64,000 nucleotides of DNA. It comes from Pelecanus crispus (taxonomy: Eukaryota > Chordata > Aves > Pelecaniformes > Pelecanidae). Below are positions 54,101 to 58,672 of the stretch, in pieces. A model generated the notes under the pieces. It saw only the letters and a program-made list of their open reading frames with translations, was not told where the DNA came from and made no database searches. The stretch covers positions 30,193,150-30,257,149 of the forward strand of contig NC_134653.1 of the NCBI RefSeq assembly GCF_030463565.1, read 5' to 3'. Position 1 is the stretch's first letter; the number at the start of each line of letters is the position of its first letter. The position numbers and the translations under genes are program-made.

Positions 54101-55806
54101 TAATCTAGCAATACTTAAAACTCTCCCTCCAAAATATTCTCATACCTACTGAGCTGCGTATTTCCAGGAAGGCTGGGCATTTCTGCTCCAGCCAGGAAGG
54201 GAGACCAGCTAAAGCTCAACCAGCCCAAAGATGCCCCCATTGCACCACCTTCCCTGGCAAACACGGTGCAGCGGCACTTTGTTCTTGGGCATTTGCTTCC
54301 ACTGTTAATTATGGCCTCGGTGTAGTTCAGACAGGAATAGATCCACTGATCTTCTCAAGTATTCCTACCCGTTTTATGGTTTTGTCCCCATTTTGCAAGA
54401 CAAAGAGCAGCTGTACTATCCTAGCAGACATATGCCACCCCACTCCTCACATCTACTGGACAAAGATTTCAAAAGCCCCTCATGATATCCGTTCCTGTGC
54501 TTTACTACCCATCCTACTACTAAAATGGTTTTATTCATAATAAGATTTTTTTTAATTCACATGTTAAGCCTCTGGAAAATCGACTAACCTCATCATTTCT
54601 GCAACAACTTTTCTGGTTTTGAAGATTGTTCAACCTCACTTCTCTCTTTCATAGCCTACATAACATCCTATTTCAATACTTCCTTGTAGGTCGTATTTAG
54701 CAGACTGCTAAGTAAGGTCTGCTCATTCCCACTGCTCCTTCCTGGACTCCTTCCAGCAGGTCCATGTACATTTTGTAGTCCAGCGCCAGGATGGACACAA
54801 TATTCTGCCAAAAGAGGATTACTTCACATGCCTCACTGGCTACAATCCTGATTTTATATTTAGTCGTGTGATCTAGCTGAGACAATACAACCTATGGCTC
54901 ACTGTAACAGCCAAGTCAATTAAAAACGTCTACCTGATCAGGGGTTGTCCACCCTGTATTTCTGTAATTACTCCAGCACAGGTGTAGAGGACCCTGCTTG
55001 ATTTGACTGAAAAGCGCTGCATTTTTTCCCCTCCTCTAGTTTATGGAGATATTTTGTAATTCTGTCCTTGTCCTCAGTGTGGCTACTGTCTTTCTCAGCA
55101 TGCAGGCAGAATACAGAGGTTCATCCCAGCATTCACACTGCTAACTAAAATGCTGCATAGTAACTGATCTCTGACGCTCTTGTGCAATCTCCCCGGATAC
55201 ATCCTTCCATGTTCATACGGAAGCACTGATAACTGTTCCTCAAGTCATTTTTCCCAACCATTTCGCCCCCTGCACACAGCAGTTTCACCCAGGCCACATC
55301 TCCCTGTGTTGCTAGCAAGAGCATGATGTCAGACAACACGTATGGTATCTTTTCTACTACCGCTCCCTTTATCAACAATGCTTATTACCCCTGCAGAGAA
55401 AAAAAAAGTTTAACTGATGTGACACATTATATTGCTGACAAGCCTATACCAAGTAATGTAATTTTCTCCTCGATGTTTCCAAATAATTTAATTATTTTTT
55501 CAGTAGTTTTCCAGAACATGAAGTTGACATATTGCCTTGCTTCATCTTCCTCCCTTTCACAACATTTCATTTTATTGAAGACCTTTGTTTTACTAAGTCC
55601 TGTCCATATTCTAGCGTTCTTCAGACCATCTACAACAGTGAGTTTTTCAGCAGTCATTACAGAGAAGCGGCAGGCAAGCCAATCTTAAAAATATTTACAT
55701 GAGTAACATTGTACTGAAACATGACTTACCAATTTTCTGATGAAAGATCTTGTCGAAGGTTAATTCACCCCTTTCCTCAAGGTATTTCTGCATAACACTG
55801 CGGATA
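3012..55806 (-). CDS. GRK3: G protein-coupled receptor kinase 3, exons 2-21 (partial at 5' end)
   Basis: This serine/threonine kinase of the AGC group phosphorylates agonist-occupied G protein-coupled receptors at the plasma membrane, which leads to arrestin binding and desensitisation. Joining 20 exons gives an open frame for residues 39-688. Domains in order are an RGS-homology region (about 54-175), a kinase domain (about 191-453), an AGC tail (about 454-521) and a PH domain (about 558-652). Visible key sites are the glycine loop GRGGFGEV from G198, K220 in AMK, D317 in YRDLK, D335 in DLG (the GRK form of DFG) and APE. GRK3 is preferred over GRK2 because of [11 protein letters not shown] and [14 protein letters not shown] in the PH domain, [11 protein letters not shown] near the C-terminus, and NEIDEAVPQ in the RGS region. 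The length matches human GRK3 exactly if exon 1 codes 38 residues. Exon 1 was not found in the window. No frameshift or premature stop is present. Confidence 0.97.
3174..3753 (-). other. GRK3 intron 20
   Basis: A 580-base intron with GT donor and CAG acceptor. No repeat family, RNA gene or convincing open frame was seen. Confidence 0.9.
3754..3867 (-). CDS. GRK3: GRK3 exon 20: PH domain middle
   Basis: Codes residues 598-635 (38 codons, phase 0 at both ends), from [14 protein letters not shown] to KQFVLQCE. These are PH-domain beta strands. QNLLTMEQI separates GRK3 from GRK2, which has SLLTMEEI at the same place. The acceptor is CAG and the donor is GTGAGA. Confidence 0.97.
3868..4827 (-). 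other. GRK3 intron 19
   Basis: A 960-base AT-rich intron. It holds an A-run on the plus strand at about 4241-4257. No interspersed repeat was recognised. Confidence 0.9.
4828..4964 (-). CDS. GRK3: GRK3 exon 19: PH domain start
   Basis: Codes the last two bases of D552 and residues 553-597, [13 protein letters not shown] to WRGEGESR. This is the start of the PH domain, which binds PIP2 and G beta-gamma. [11 protein letters not shown] is diagnostic, because GRK2 has SKMG where this has LKLG. The basic patch [13 protein letters not shown] that faces the membrane is intact. The acceptor is TAG and the donor GTAAGT. The frame stays open into both flanking introns. Confidence 0.98.
4965..5621 (-). 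other. GRK3 intron 18
   Basis: A 657-base intron with nothing recognisable beyond splice sites. The exon 19 frame stays open upstream to an ATG at 5014-5016. Confidence 0.9.
5622..5784 (-). CDS. GRK3: GRK3 exon 18: AGC tail to PH linker
   Basis: Codes residues 498-551 and the first base of D552, from [13 protein letters not shown] to KNKQLGHEE. It covers the end of the AGC tail and RGS-bundle helices leading to the PH domain. The serine in LLDSDQ matches GRK2, whereas human GRK3 has cysteine. The acceptor is the less common AAG, fixed by exact alignment to the protein. The donor is GTAATC. Confidence 0.97.
5785..8362 (-). other. GRK3 intron 17, with a GC-rich block
   Basis: A 2.6-kb intron. 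Positions 6540-6740 are GC-rich and CpG-containing compared with the AT-rich surroundings, and this is why long chance frames appear there, including a 243-codon one on the plus strand. A 17-base unit is repeated exactly in tandem at 7287-7320. No known protein or repeat family was recognised. Confidence 0.85.
7287..7320. repeat. 17-bp exact tandem duplication
   Basis: The unit CTGAGAATACCTGATCC occurs twice in a row, at 7287-7303 and 7304-7320, inside intron 17. The copies are identical, suggesting a recent duplication. Confidence 0.9.
8363..8458 (-). CDS. GRK3: GRK3 exon 17: AGC tail, PPPLIPP segment
   Basis: Codes residues 466-497 (32 codons, phase 0), [18 protein letters not shown] to EEDTKGIK. 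This is the active-site tether part of the AGC kinase tail. The [14 protein letters not shown] stretch is shared with GRK2. The acceptor is TAG and the donor GTAATA. Confidence 0.97.
8459..8873 (-). other. GRK3 intron 16
   Basis: A 415-base AT-rich intron in which nothing beyond splice sites and a T-run on the plus strand near 8539 was seen. Confidence 0.9.
8874..8940 (-). CDS. GRK3: GRK3 exon 16: end of kinase C-lobe
   Basis: Codes the last base of S443 and residues 444-465, [20 protein letters not shown] plus two residues. It finishes the kinase C-lobe and starts the AGC tail. The junction with exon 15 gives GRSAQEV, which is closer to GRK2 (GRGAQEV) than to human GRK3 (GGGSQEV), with no length change. 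The acceptor is CAG and the donor GTAAAG. Confidence 0.96.
8941..10128 (-). other. GRK3 intron 15
   Basis: A 1.2-kb AT-rich intron with A-runs on the plus strand at about 9069-9081 and 9602-9620. No gene or named repeat was seen. Confidence 0.9.
10129..10229 (-). CDS. GRK3: GRK3 exon 15: kinase C-lobe helices
   Basis: Codes residues 410-442 and two bases of S443, [20 protein letters not shown] to KRLGCQGR. It includes the [11 protein letters not shown] segment with the conserved arginine of the kinase C-lobe. The acceptor is CAG. The donor is GTAGGT after AG. Confidence 0.97.
10455..10521 (-). CDS. GRK3: GRK3 exon 14: kinase C-lobe
   Basis: Codes the last base of G387 and residues 388-409, [18 protein letters not shown] to TLTV. 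This sequence is nearly invariant between GRK2 and GRK3. The intron that separates it from exon 15 is only 225 bases (10230-10454) and holds nothing else. The acceptor is CAG and the donor GTAAGG. Confidence 0.97.
10522..13349 (-). other. GRK3 intron 13
   Basis: A 2.8-kb AT-rich intron containing a short CR1 3' end at 11340-11404. The rest shows no known gene or repeat. Confidence 0.88.
11340..11404 (-). mobile_element. CR1 LINE 3'-end fragment
   Basis: On the plus strand two ATCATAGA-type octamers are followed by GGTTTGGGTTGGAAGGGA and a match to the CR1 3' UTR end in reverse complement. This gives a CR1 tail in the minus orientation, the same strand as GRK3. Only about 65 bases remain, as is usual for 5'-truncated avian CR1 copies. 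The clean octamer match suggests a younger copy than the one near 16096. Confidence 0.9.
13350..13457 (-). CDS. GRK3: GRK3 exon 13: APE motif and kinase C-lobe
   Basis: Codes the last base of V351, residues 352-386 and two bases of G387, [14 protein letters not shown] to MLFKLLR. It contains the APE motif at the end of the activation segment and the SADWFSLG helix with its structural aspartate. TAYDSS matches GRK3, whereas GRK2 has VAYDSS. The acceptor is CAG and the donor GTGAGT. Confidence 0.98.
13458..14704 (-). other. GRK3 intron 12
   Basis: A 1.25-kb intron. Plus-strand A/T-runs lie at 13508-13522 and 13578-13592, and a somewhat GC-richer patch lies at about 13860-14040. No known element was recognised. 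Confidence 0.88.
14705..14799 (-). CDS. GRK3: GRK3 exon 12: magnesium-binding DLG loop
   Basis: Codes residues 320-350 and two bases of V351, [18 protein letters not shown] to KKKPHAS. D335 lies in the DLG motif, which replaces DFG in GRKs, and N322 completes the catalytic loop begun in exon 11. HGHVRIS matches GRK2, while human GRK3 has HGHARIS. The acceptor is TAG and the donor GTAAGT. Confidence 0.97.
14800..15616 (-). other. GRK3 intron 11
   Basis: An 817-base intron with nothing recognisable except an A-run on the plus strand at about 14924-14936. Confidence 0.9.
15617..15747 (-). CDS. GRK3: GRK3 exon 11: catalytic loop
   Basis: Codes two bases of G276 and residues 277-319, [18 protein letters not shown] to FVVYRDLK. 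D317 in YRDLK is the catalytic base. [14 protein letters not shown] matches GRK3, since GRK2 has SEADMRFYAAE. The acceptor is TAG and the donor GTAATC. Confidence 0.98.
15748..16984 (-). other. GRK3 intron 10
   Basis: A 1.24-kb intron with a CR1 3'-end fragment at 16096-16147. Next to exon 10, about 16540-16980, the plus strand is pyrimidine-rich, so the transcript is purine-rich there. No gene was seen. Confidence 0.88.
16096..16147 (-). mobile_element. Decayed CR1 LINE 3'-end fragment
   Basis: The plus strand reads ATAGAACAGCCCAGGTTGGG then GAGGGACCTCG and a match to the CR1 3' UTR end in reverse complement, with several substitutions. It is a short, old, minus-oriented copy inside intron 10. 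Confidence 0.75.
16985..17063 (-). CDS. GRK3: GRK3 exon 10: kinase hinge region
   Basis: Codes residues 250-275 and one base of G276, [18 protein letters not shown] to FILDLMN. It covers the strand leading into the hinge of the kinase. [13 protein letters not shown] matches GRK3, where GRK2 has [13 protein letters not shown]. The acceptor is TAG and the donor GTAAGC. Confidence 0.97.
17993..18080 (-). mobile_element. CR1 LINE 3'-end fragment
   Basis: The plus strand shows ATCATAGAATCG then TTTAGGTTGGAAAAGACC and a continuing match to a CR1 3' UTR in reverse complement, to about ACTAAACCAG. It is minus-oriented, as are the other intronic tails here. The GGTTGGAAAAGACCTTTAAG variant differs from the copy at 11340, so it belongs to another CR1 subfamily. 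Confidence 0.9.
20590..20700 (-). mobile_element. MIR-like (CORE-SINE or L2-tail) ancient remnant
   Basis: The plus strand follows the reverse-complement layout of a MIR element. A TTGCAGAAGAGGAAAC segment resembles the MIR 'ttacagatgaggaaac' part. Then come TTGCCCGTGTTACACC, matching 'ttgcccaaggtcacac', and AGTCAGTG plus a GAGAATCCC-like stretch matching the 'gaaccc' part. Similarity is low and recognised by eye only, but the order and spacing agree. Confidence 0.55.
23215..23242. repeat. G-rich and (GA)n simple repeat
   Basis: A purine-only run on the plus strand goes from GGGGAGGGGGGG into about seven GA units. It is a microsatellite-type tract in intron 9. Confidence 0.9.
23498..23597 (-). 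CDS. GRK3: GRK3 exon 9: catalytic lysine
   Basis: Codes the last base of M216 and residues 217-249, [17 protein letters not shown] to MLSLVSTG. K220 in YAMK is the ATP-anchoring lysine, and the following helix holds its glutamate partner within ALNERIML. The sequence is identical to mammalian GRK2 and GRK3 over this exon. The acceptor is CAG and the donor GTAAGT. Confidence 0.98.
23598..26375 (-). other. GRK3 intron 8
   Basis: A 2.8-kb AT-rich intron. It contains an old palindromic repeat at 26045-26168, only about 200 bases from exon 8. No gene was seen. Confidence 0.88.
26045..26168. repeat. Ancient palindromic amniote-type interspersed repeat
   Basis: The two ends are imperfect inverted copies. 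The left end runs GGCTCTGATCCAGGAAATC then TTTAAGCACGTACTTAA. The right end runs ATGTGCTTAAGAGC then CTGCTAGACTGAAGCCC. The layout matches an old palindromic repeat common in reptile and bird genomes, with TTAAGCACATGCTTAAG modules around a 'cattgacttcaatg' centre, here decayed to CATTAATTTTGAC. I do not recall its database name with certainty. Confidence 0.6.
26376..26467 (-). CDS. GRK3: GRK3 exon 8: glycine-rich ATP loop
   Basis: Codes residues 186-215 and two bases of M216, [20 protein letters not shown] to ADTGK. It holds the glycine loop beginning at G198, with all glycines intact. MNDFSVH matches GRK2, while human GRK3 has MNEFSVH. The acceptor is CAG and the donor GTGAGT. Confidence 0.98.
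26468..27117 (-). other. GRK3 intron 7
   Basis: A 650-base intron with a (CAAAA)n-like run at about 26478-26500 and a modestly GC-richer middle. Nothing else was recognised. Confidence 0.9.
27118..27169 (-). CDS. GRK3: GRK3 exon 7: RGS-to-kinase linker
   Basis: Codes the last base of S168 and residues 169-185, [17 protein letters not shown], identical to mammalian GRK2 and GRK3. It ends the RGS-homology bundle and leads into the kinase. The acceptor is CAG and the donor GTAAGT. Confidence 0.97.
27170..28283 (-). other. GRK3 intron 6
   Basis: A 1.1-kb AT-rich intron with an A-run on the plus strand at about 27645-27660. No known element was seen. Confidence 0.9.
28284..28345 (-). CDS. GRK3: GRK3 exon 6: RGS-homology helix
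   Basis: Codes residues 148-167 and two bases of S168, [20 protein letters not shown]. Only a few residues differ from human GRK3 (CESLRGD). The acceptor is TAG and the donor GTATGA. Confidence 0.96.
28346..29887 (-). other. GRK3 intron 5, AT-rich
   Basis: A 1.5-kb intron, strongly AT-rich between about 28950 and 29860, with an ATATGCAAAT octamer at about 29283. No repeat family or gene was recognised. This composition is compatible with either neutral AT-rich DNA or a conserved non-coding element. Confidence 0.85.
29888..29962 (-). CDS. GRK3: GRK3 exon 5: RGS-homology region
   Basis: Codes residues 123-147 (25 codons, phase 0), [18 protein letters not shown] to [14 protein letters not shown] lies between GRK2 (VPPDLFQ) and human GRK3 (VTSTLFQ). 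The acceptor is the uncommon AAG, preceded by a strong CTTTCTTTTTCTTTTTC tract. The donor is GTGAGG. Confidence 0.96.
29963..30685 (-). other. GRK3 intron 4
   Basis: A 723-base intron with a short TA/TG-type simple repeat at 30301-30335. The exon 4 frame continues open for about 114 codons into it. Confidence 0.88.
30301..30335. repeat. Short (TATG)n/(TA)n simple repeat
   Basis: Alternating ATGTATGTAT-type units are followed by TATATATACACACA. It is a minor microsatellite inside intron 4. Confidence 0.8.
30686..30787 (-). CDS. GRK3: GRK3 exon 4: RGS-homology, G alpha q contact helix
   Basis: Codes residues 89-122 (34 codons, phase 0), [18 protein letters not shown] to LLSCSH. R106, Y109, D110, M114 and L118 occupy the positions known in GRK2 to contact G alpha q, where GRK2 has phenylalanine at 109. 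The acceptor is CAG. The donor CAT|GTGTGT departs from consensus at -1 and at +4. Confidence 0.97.
30788..35789 (-). other. GRK3 intron 3, 5 kb
   Basis: Mostly AT-rich, with GC- and CpG-richer blocks at about 31095-31450, 32680-32780 and 33900-34050. Plus-strand T/A-runs lie at 33108-33126 and 33299-33310. Open frames up to about 170 codons overlap the GC blocks and have no recognised relatives. Confidence 0.85.
35790..35863 (-). CDS. GRK3: GRK3 exon 3: RGS-homology region
   Basis: Codes two bases of G64 and residues 65-88, [18 protein letters not shown] to [19 protein letters not shown] is close to human GRK3 and unlike GRK2 (NHLEEARPLVEFYEE). The acceptor is CAG with a long T-rich tract, and the donor is GTAAGC. 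Confidence 0.97.
42607..42683. repeat. AAT/AAC microsatellite inside the LTR
   Basis: The plus strand carries a run of AATAATAAC-type trinucleotides within the solo LTR. It appears to be an expansion of a T/A-rich stretch that lies between promoter and polyadenylation regions of the LTR on the minus strand. Confidence 0.85.
43015..43043 (-). repeat. CR1-tail-like octamer insertion within the LTR
   Basis: A 19-base stretch of ATCATAGA octamers (43020-43038) is flanked on both sides by AAAAT (43015-43019 and 43039-43043). The octamer is the reverse complement of the CR1 3' terminal repeat. It interrupts the end region of the LTR, where the family as I recall it has no such repeat. Confidence 0.6.
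47665..47750 (+). mobile_element. Possible MIR/L2 tail remnant
   Basis: The stretch with GACATGGAAAACTAATATTTACCTATTTCACAG-like order resembles the end part of MIR/L2 ('taaaatggggataataatacctacctcacagg'). The match is by eye and weak. Confidence 0.3.
50031..50076. repeat. 18-bp GC-rich tandem repeat
   Basis: GCCCCGCTGCCCACGCCG is followed by a copy with one change and then a partial third copy. It lies in a GC-rich block (about 49900-50160) of intron 2 and explains several overlapping chance frames there. Confidence 0.9.
51330..51435 (-). mobile_element. MIR-like ancient SINE remnant
   Basis: On the plus strand CATGAGAAACTGAGAAGG, then a GTCAC segment, then AAGCAGTCACCAGAGAACC and AAGGCCGAACC follow the reverse-complement order of MIR ('gatgagaaactgagg', 'ggtcacacagc', 'agtggcagagcc', 'gaaccc'). 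It was recognised by eye, at moderate similarity. Confidence 0.5.
54705..55680 (-). mobile_element. Degraded CR1 LINE copy, about 1 kb
   Basis: On the plus strand the order of short matches follows a CR1 in reverse complement, from its 3' UTR into the end of its reverse-transcriptase ORF. The matches include GACTCCTTCCAGCAGGTCC, a CCTGTATTT...AGGTGTAGAGGACC block, GATCTCTGACG, and CTCCCTTTATCAACAATGC near 55365. Many substitutions and indels break it and no long frame remains. It ends less than 100 bases from exon 2. The call is by eye and the edges are approximate. Confidence 0.5.
55730..55806 (-). CDS. GRK3: GRK3 exon 2: start of RGS-homology region
   Basis: Codes the last base of codon 38, residues 39-63 and one base of G64, [18 protein letters not shown] to [15 protein letters not shown] lies between GRK2 (YLEDRGEVTF) and human GRK3 (YLAERNEITF). 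The acceptor is CAG after a T-rich tract, and the donor is GTAAGT. The codon split requires exon 1 to end two bases into codon 38, as in the serine of human EPS. Confidence 0.97.
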
Positions 55807-58137
55807 CTGAAAGAAAAAAAGAAGAAAAGAAAAAAAGGAGTTACTTGAAACTTCTTCTTTTAAACCAGACCTTTAACATACTTTGGAGAAAAGGATCACT
55901 AAAATGAAACATCAACGTAAAAGACTCTTGCAAAATGAGATACCACTGCCCATCTACTGCATCAGCTCACAGCATGACAGGCAGCCTGCTGCTCTATCTA
56001 AAGACCATGAGAGTTCTTTGGACTACAGCCATTAACGTCAACTGGCCTGCAGTCAACTCACAAAGACAGAGAGATTGTTGAATTCACAGAATTCAACATT
56101 GCAAAACAAATTATTTTATGAAAATCCAATCTTTGTCTGTGAGTACTTTTCCAGACTTCACCTTAGTAGCCTGAAATCAGGCTTGCAGTCTCAATACTGT
56201 GATTTTTTTAAGAGGTTTTTTTTAAAGGTTCTTTGCGTTTGAGGTACACAAGAAATATCACTTTTCCCCACTGTAAATATTAACACTATCCAGTATAGAA
56301 TATTAGTAACTTTAGTACCTGTTCGGTGTAGAAGGGATGTAACTTTTACACTTCAAGCTTAACATATCAATAGCCTACACAACACAGCGTGATGCTGCTA
56401 GAATTCCCCTTCAAGAATCTATACTTACCTAATAAGGTTTGAAAATAACGCAACTGAGCATAAATTGGAAAAAAAGCCATCAGTGATTGCACATAGTTCC
56501 CTTCACTGTACGCCACTACAGAAGCAAGAGCACAACAGCTTAAAGGAAAGCTCCCAGGCTTCTCCTGGGTTCACCCGGCGGGGTTTTTATCCCAGTTTGG
56601 TATTTGCGGGTTCAATGGAAGGGTAGTACGGGGCTGCCACCGGGAGCTGGAGCACCAAACGCTGGGTGTTCTTCCTCAAAAAGAGACAGATGAGACAGCA
56701 GGCACATGTTGCACACAGGCAAGATGAGGTGGAGCCCTGGACTGGCCTTGCCTTGGGCGAGCTGAGCCCTGCGGTCACAGCACTTCCCAGGGGACATTCT
56801 GGCCATCGCTCTGTTTCTTCATTCTTGCACCAGGTTTTAGCTCGCACCATGTAAAATAAATGTACAAGTCAATCAAAGCTGCATCAGGCTGTTAACACTG
56901 CGATTGCCATATATCACGTAGAAAACGAGCCAACGTAAGCTCCATTAGGCCCCTAGCTTGGCTGCAGCGCACTTAACATCTACTTTGCCTACTTTATAAT
57001 GTCACAATCACTCACTTAAACCACATTAACAAAGATTTCCTTTATTTGTCAAGTAACCTCAATATTCATTTTAATATAATGCCTATAAAAATTTCATACA
57101 AGCAACAATACAAGTACATAAATTTTAAAATCAATGTAGCCCAGCAGTACTGTGCTACTGTGCCTTGGTAAAACAACTATATTGTCATAGTATTAAGTCA
57201 AAATTTCACCAGACTTTTCCTGTTTCCAATTTTAAAATTGATATTTTCATATGTACTATTTATTTTTAAAAAACAACCACAAAGACCCTGCACAAAGTAC
57301 TCATGCCCTAAACGAGCTTGTTAAATACCACTCACATTTCTGCAGAAGTAAGACTGAGCGCACCTAATCCTTGTAAAATGTGGACTCTGAACTACTTCAC
57401 ATCAGGAAAAAACTGAAAATCCTACTTCTGAAATGCAGCAGAACAAGCCAGTTCTCATGGACAAATTTTAACATTTCCTGGAGAGGAAAAACTAGACTAC
57501 TGTGGTTACTTCTCATCCATTTTTTCTCTAAAGCCTCTTAATTAACAGGTACTTGTGCAGTTTTGGGTCACCATAAGCAGCAGAGCCCTGCCCAAAAAAG
57601 CTGCAGACCTCACAGACAGTCCTGCGAAGGGCTGAGACCGTCCTCTCTCACATGCTTACAAGGACCCCACCAGCAGAGCTCCTGAAAAACCTCACAAATA
57701 TTAAGAAACATCTCTTTCATCATCTCTGAGGGAGGAAAGTATTTGCGCTCCTCCTCAAATGAGGACCTGAGGCATGAAGTCTGAATGACCTGACCAGAAA
57801 AGTCTATCATAAAAGCCAAAAAATTAACTTGAAGGCCCTAAACCCCAACCTAGGAAATTATTCTATTAACAGTTTCTATGTATATCTCAAAGCCCCACAT
57901 GGAACACAGATCTATGAGCACTGTGATCCAAAGCGAGAACTCCGGGGGCTAACCACCACATCAAGTTAACCAAGAATTGGGAGGGCTAAACGTTGTTATC
58001 AGGTTTCAGACATTCGGTGATGAACTTGCTGGTCTTTTTATTTGTTCATTAAAAACTAGGTCTACTCTCTGTGTATTTTTACAACCTAAACGAAATACTG
58101 ATTTCAAATGAAGAGGAAGCAGTAAATAGAGATCGTG

Positions 58138-58188
58138 TAGATGACCTCTCAAGGTCCCTTCCAACCCAAAGCATTCTATGATTCTATG
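58138..58188 (+). mobile_element. CR1 LINE 3'-end fragment, plus orientation
   Basis: GATGACCTCTCAAGGTCCC then TTCCAACCCAAAGCATTCTA and two TGATTCTATG-type octamers match the CR1 3' terminus directly. It is the only clear CR1 tail in the window that is opposite in orientation to GRK3. Confidence 0.88.
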
Positions 58189-58578
58189 TTCTGTACTCGG
58201 GAAAAGCAAGATAGTGAAATAAAATTTATCGTGTAAATGCCAGAACTGCAAAATTTGGCCGCCTGTTCTATGGGTAGATTTTAAAAAACGCACATCCTAG
58301 CTTAACATGTTTAAAACGGTGACCATAAAACCTAATTCTGCTCTTAAATCCATAAAGCGTTAGCGCATCGGTGGCAAAATACCTCCAGTCGTCCTGACAC
58401 CGTCATGTGCCAGTGAGCACGGGCAGTAAAAGCCGTAGAGCCTGCCCCAGCAGCGCCGGGCTGCGGAGCAGAGCGGCCAGGCTGGCAGGACCGGGGGACG
58501 GCAGCCTTCAGCCCAGGATGCTCCAGGAGAGCCCTGCAGCTCTGCCCGCCCGCGGGCTCCTTCCCTCCGCATCCCTCT

Positions 58579-58672
58579 TCTCCCACCCACACCTTCCCTT
58601 GTCTCTCCATGCTTACAGGAGGACCTCTCCCACCCACACCTTCCCTTGTCTCTCCATGCTTACAGGAGGACC
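58579..58672. repeat. 47-bp perfect tandem duplication
   Basis: Copy 1 is 58579-58625 and copy 2 is 58626-58672, identical along their length and beginning TCTCCCACCCACACC. Each contains TGCTTACAGGAGGACC, which looks like a plus-strand splice acceptor by chance. Confidence 0.93.

Larger units (their letters stand above)
35864..55729 (-). other. GRK3 intron 2, 19.9 kb
   Basis: This is the largest complete intron. It holds a solo LTR (42466-43071), probable MIR-like remnants (about 47665-47750 and 51330-51435), a decayed CR1 copy (about 54705-55680) and GC-rich blocks at about 37690-37990, 38820-38960, 40180-40340, 41560-41700, 43150-43265 and 49900-50160. A-runs on the plus strand lie at 35880-35900 and 38240-38264. 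No exon of another gene was recognised on either strand. Confidence 0.85.

Noticed and set aside
57610..57819. 69-codon minus-strand frame resembling a folded protein
   Set aside because: Its composition looks protein-like, but no family was recognised and it lacks flanking coding or splice support.
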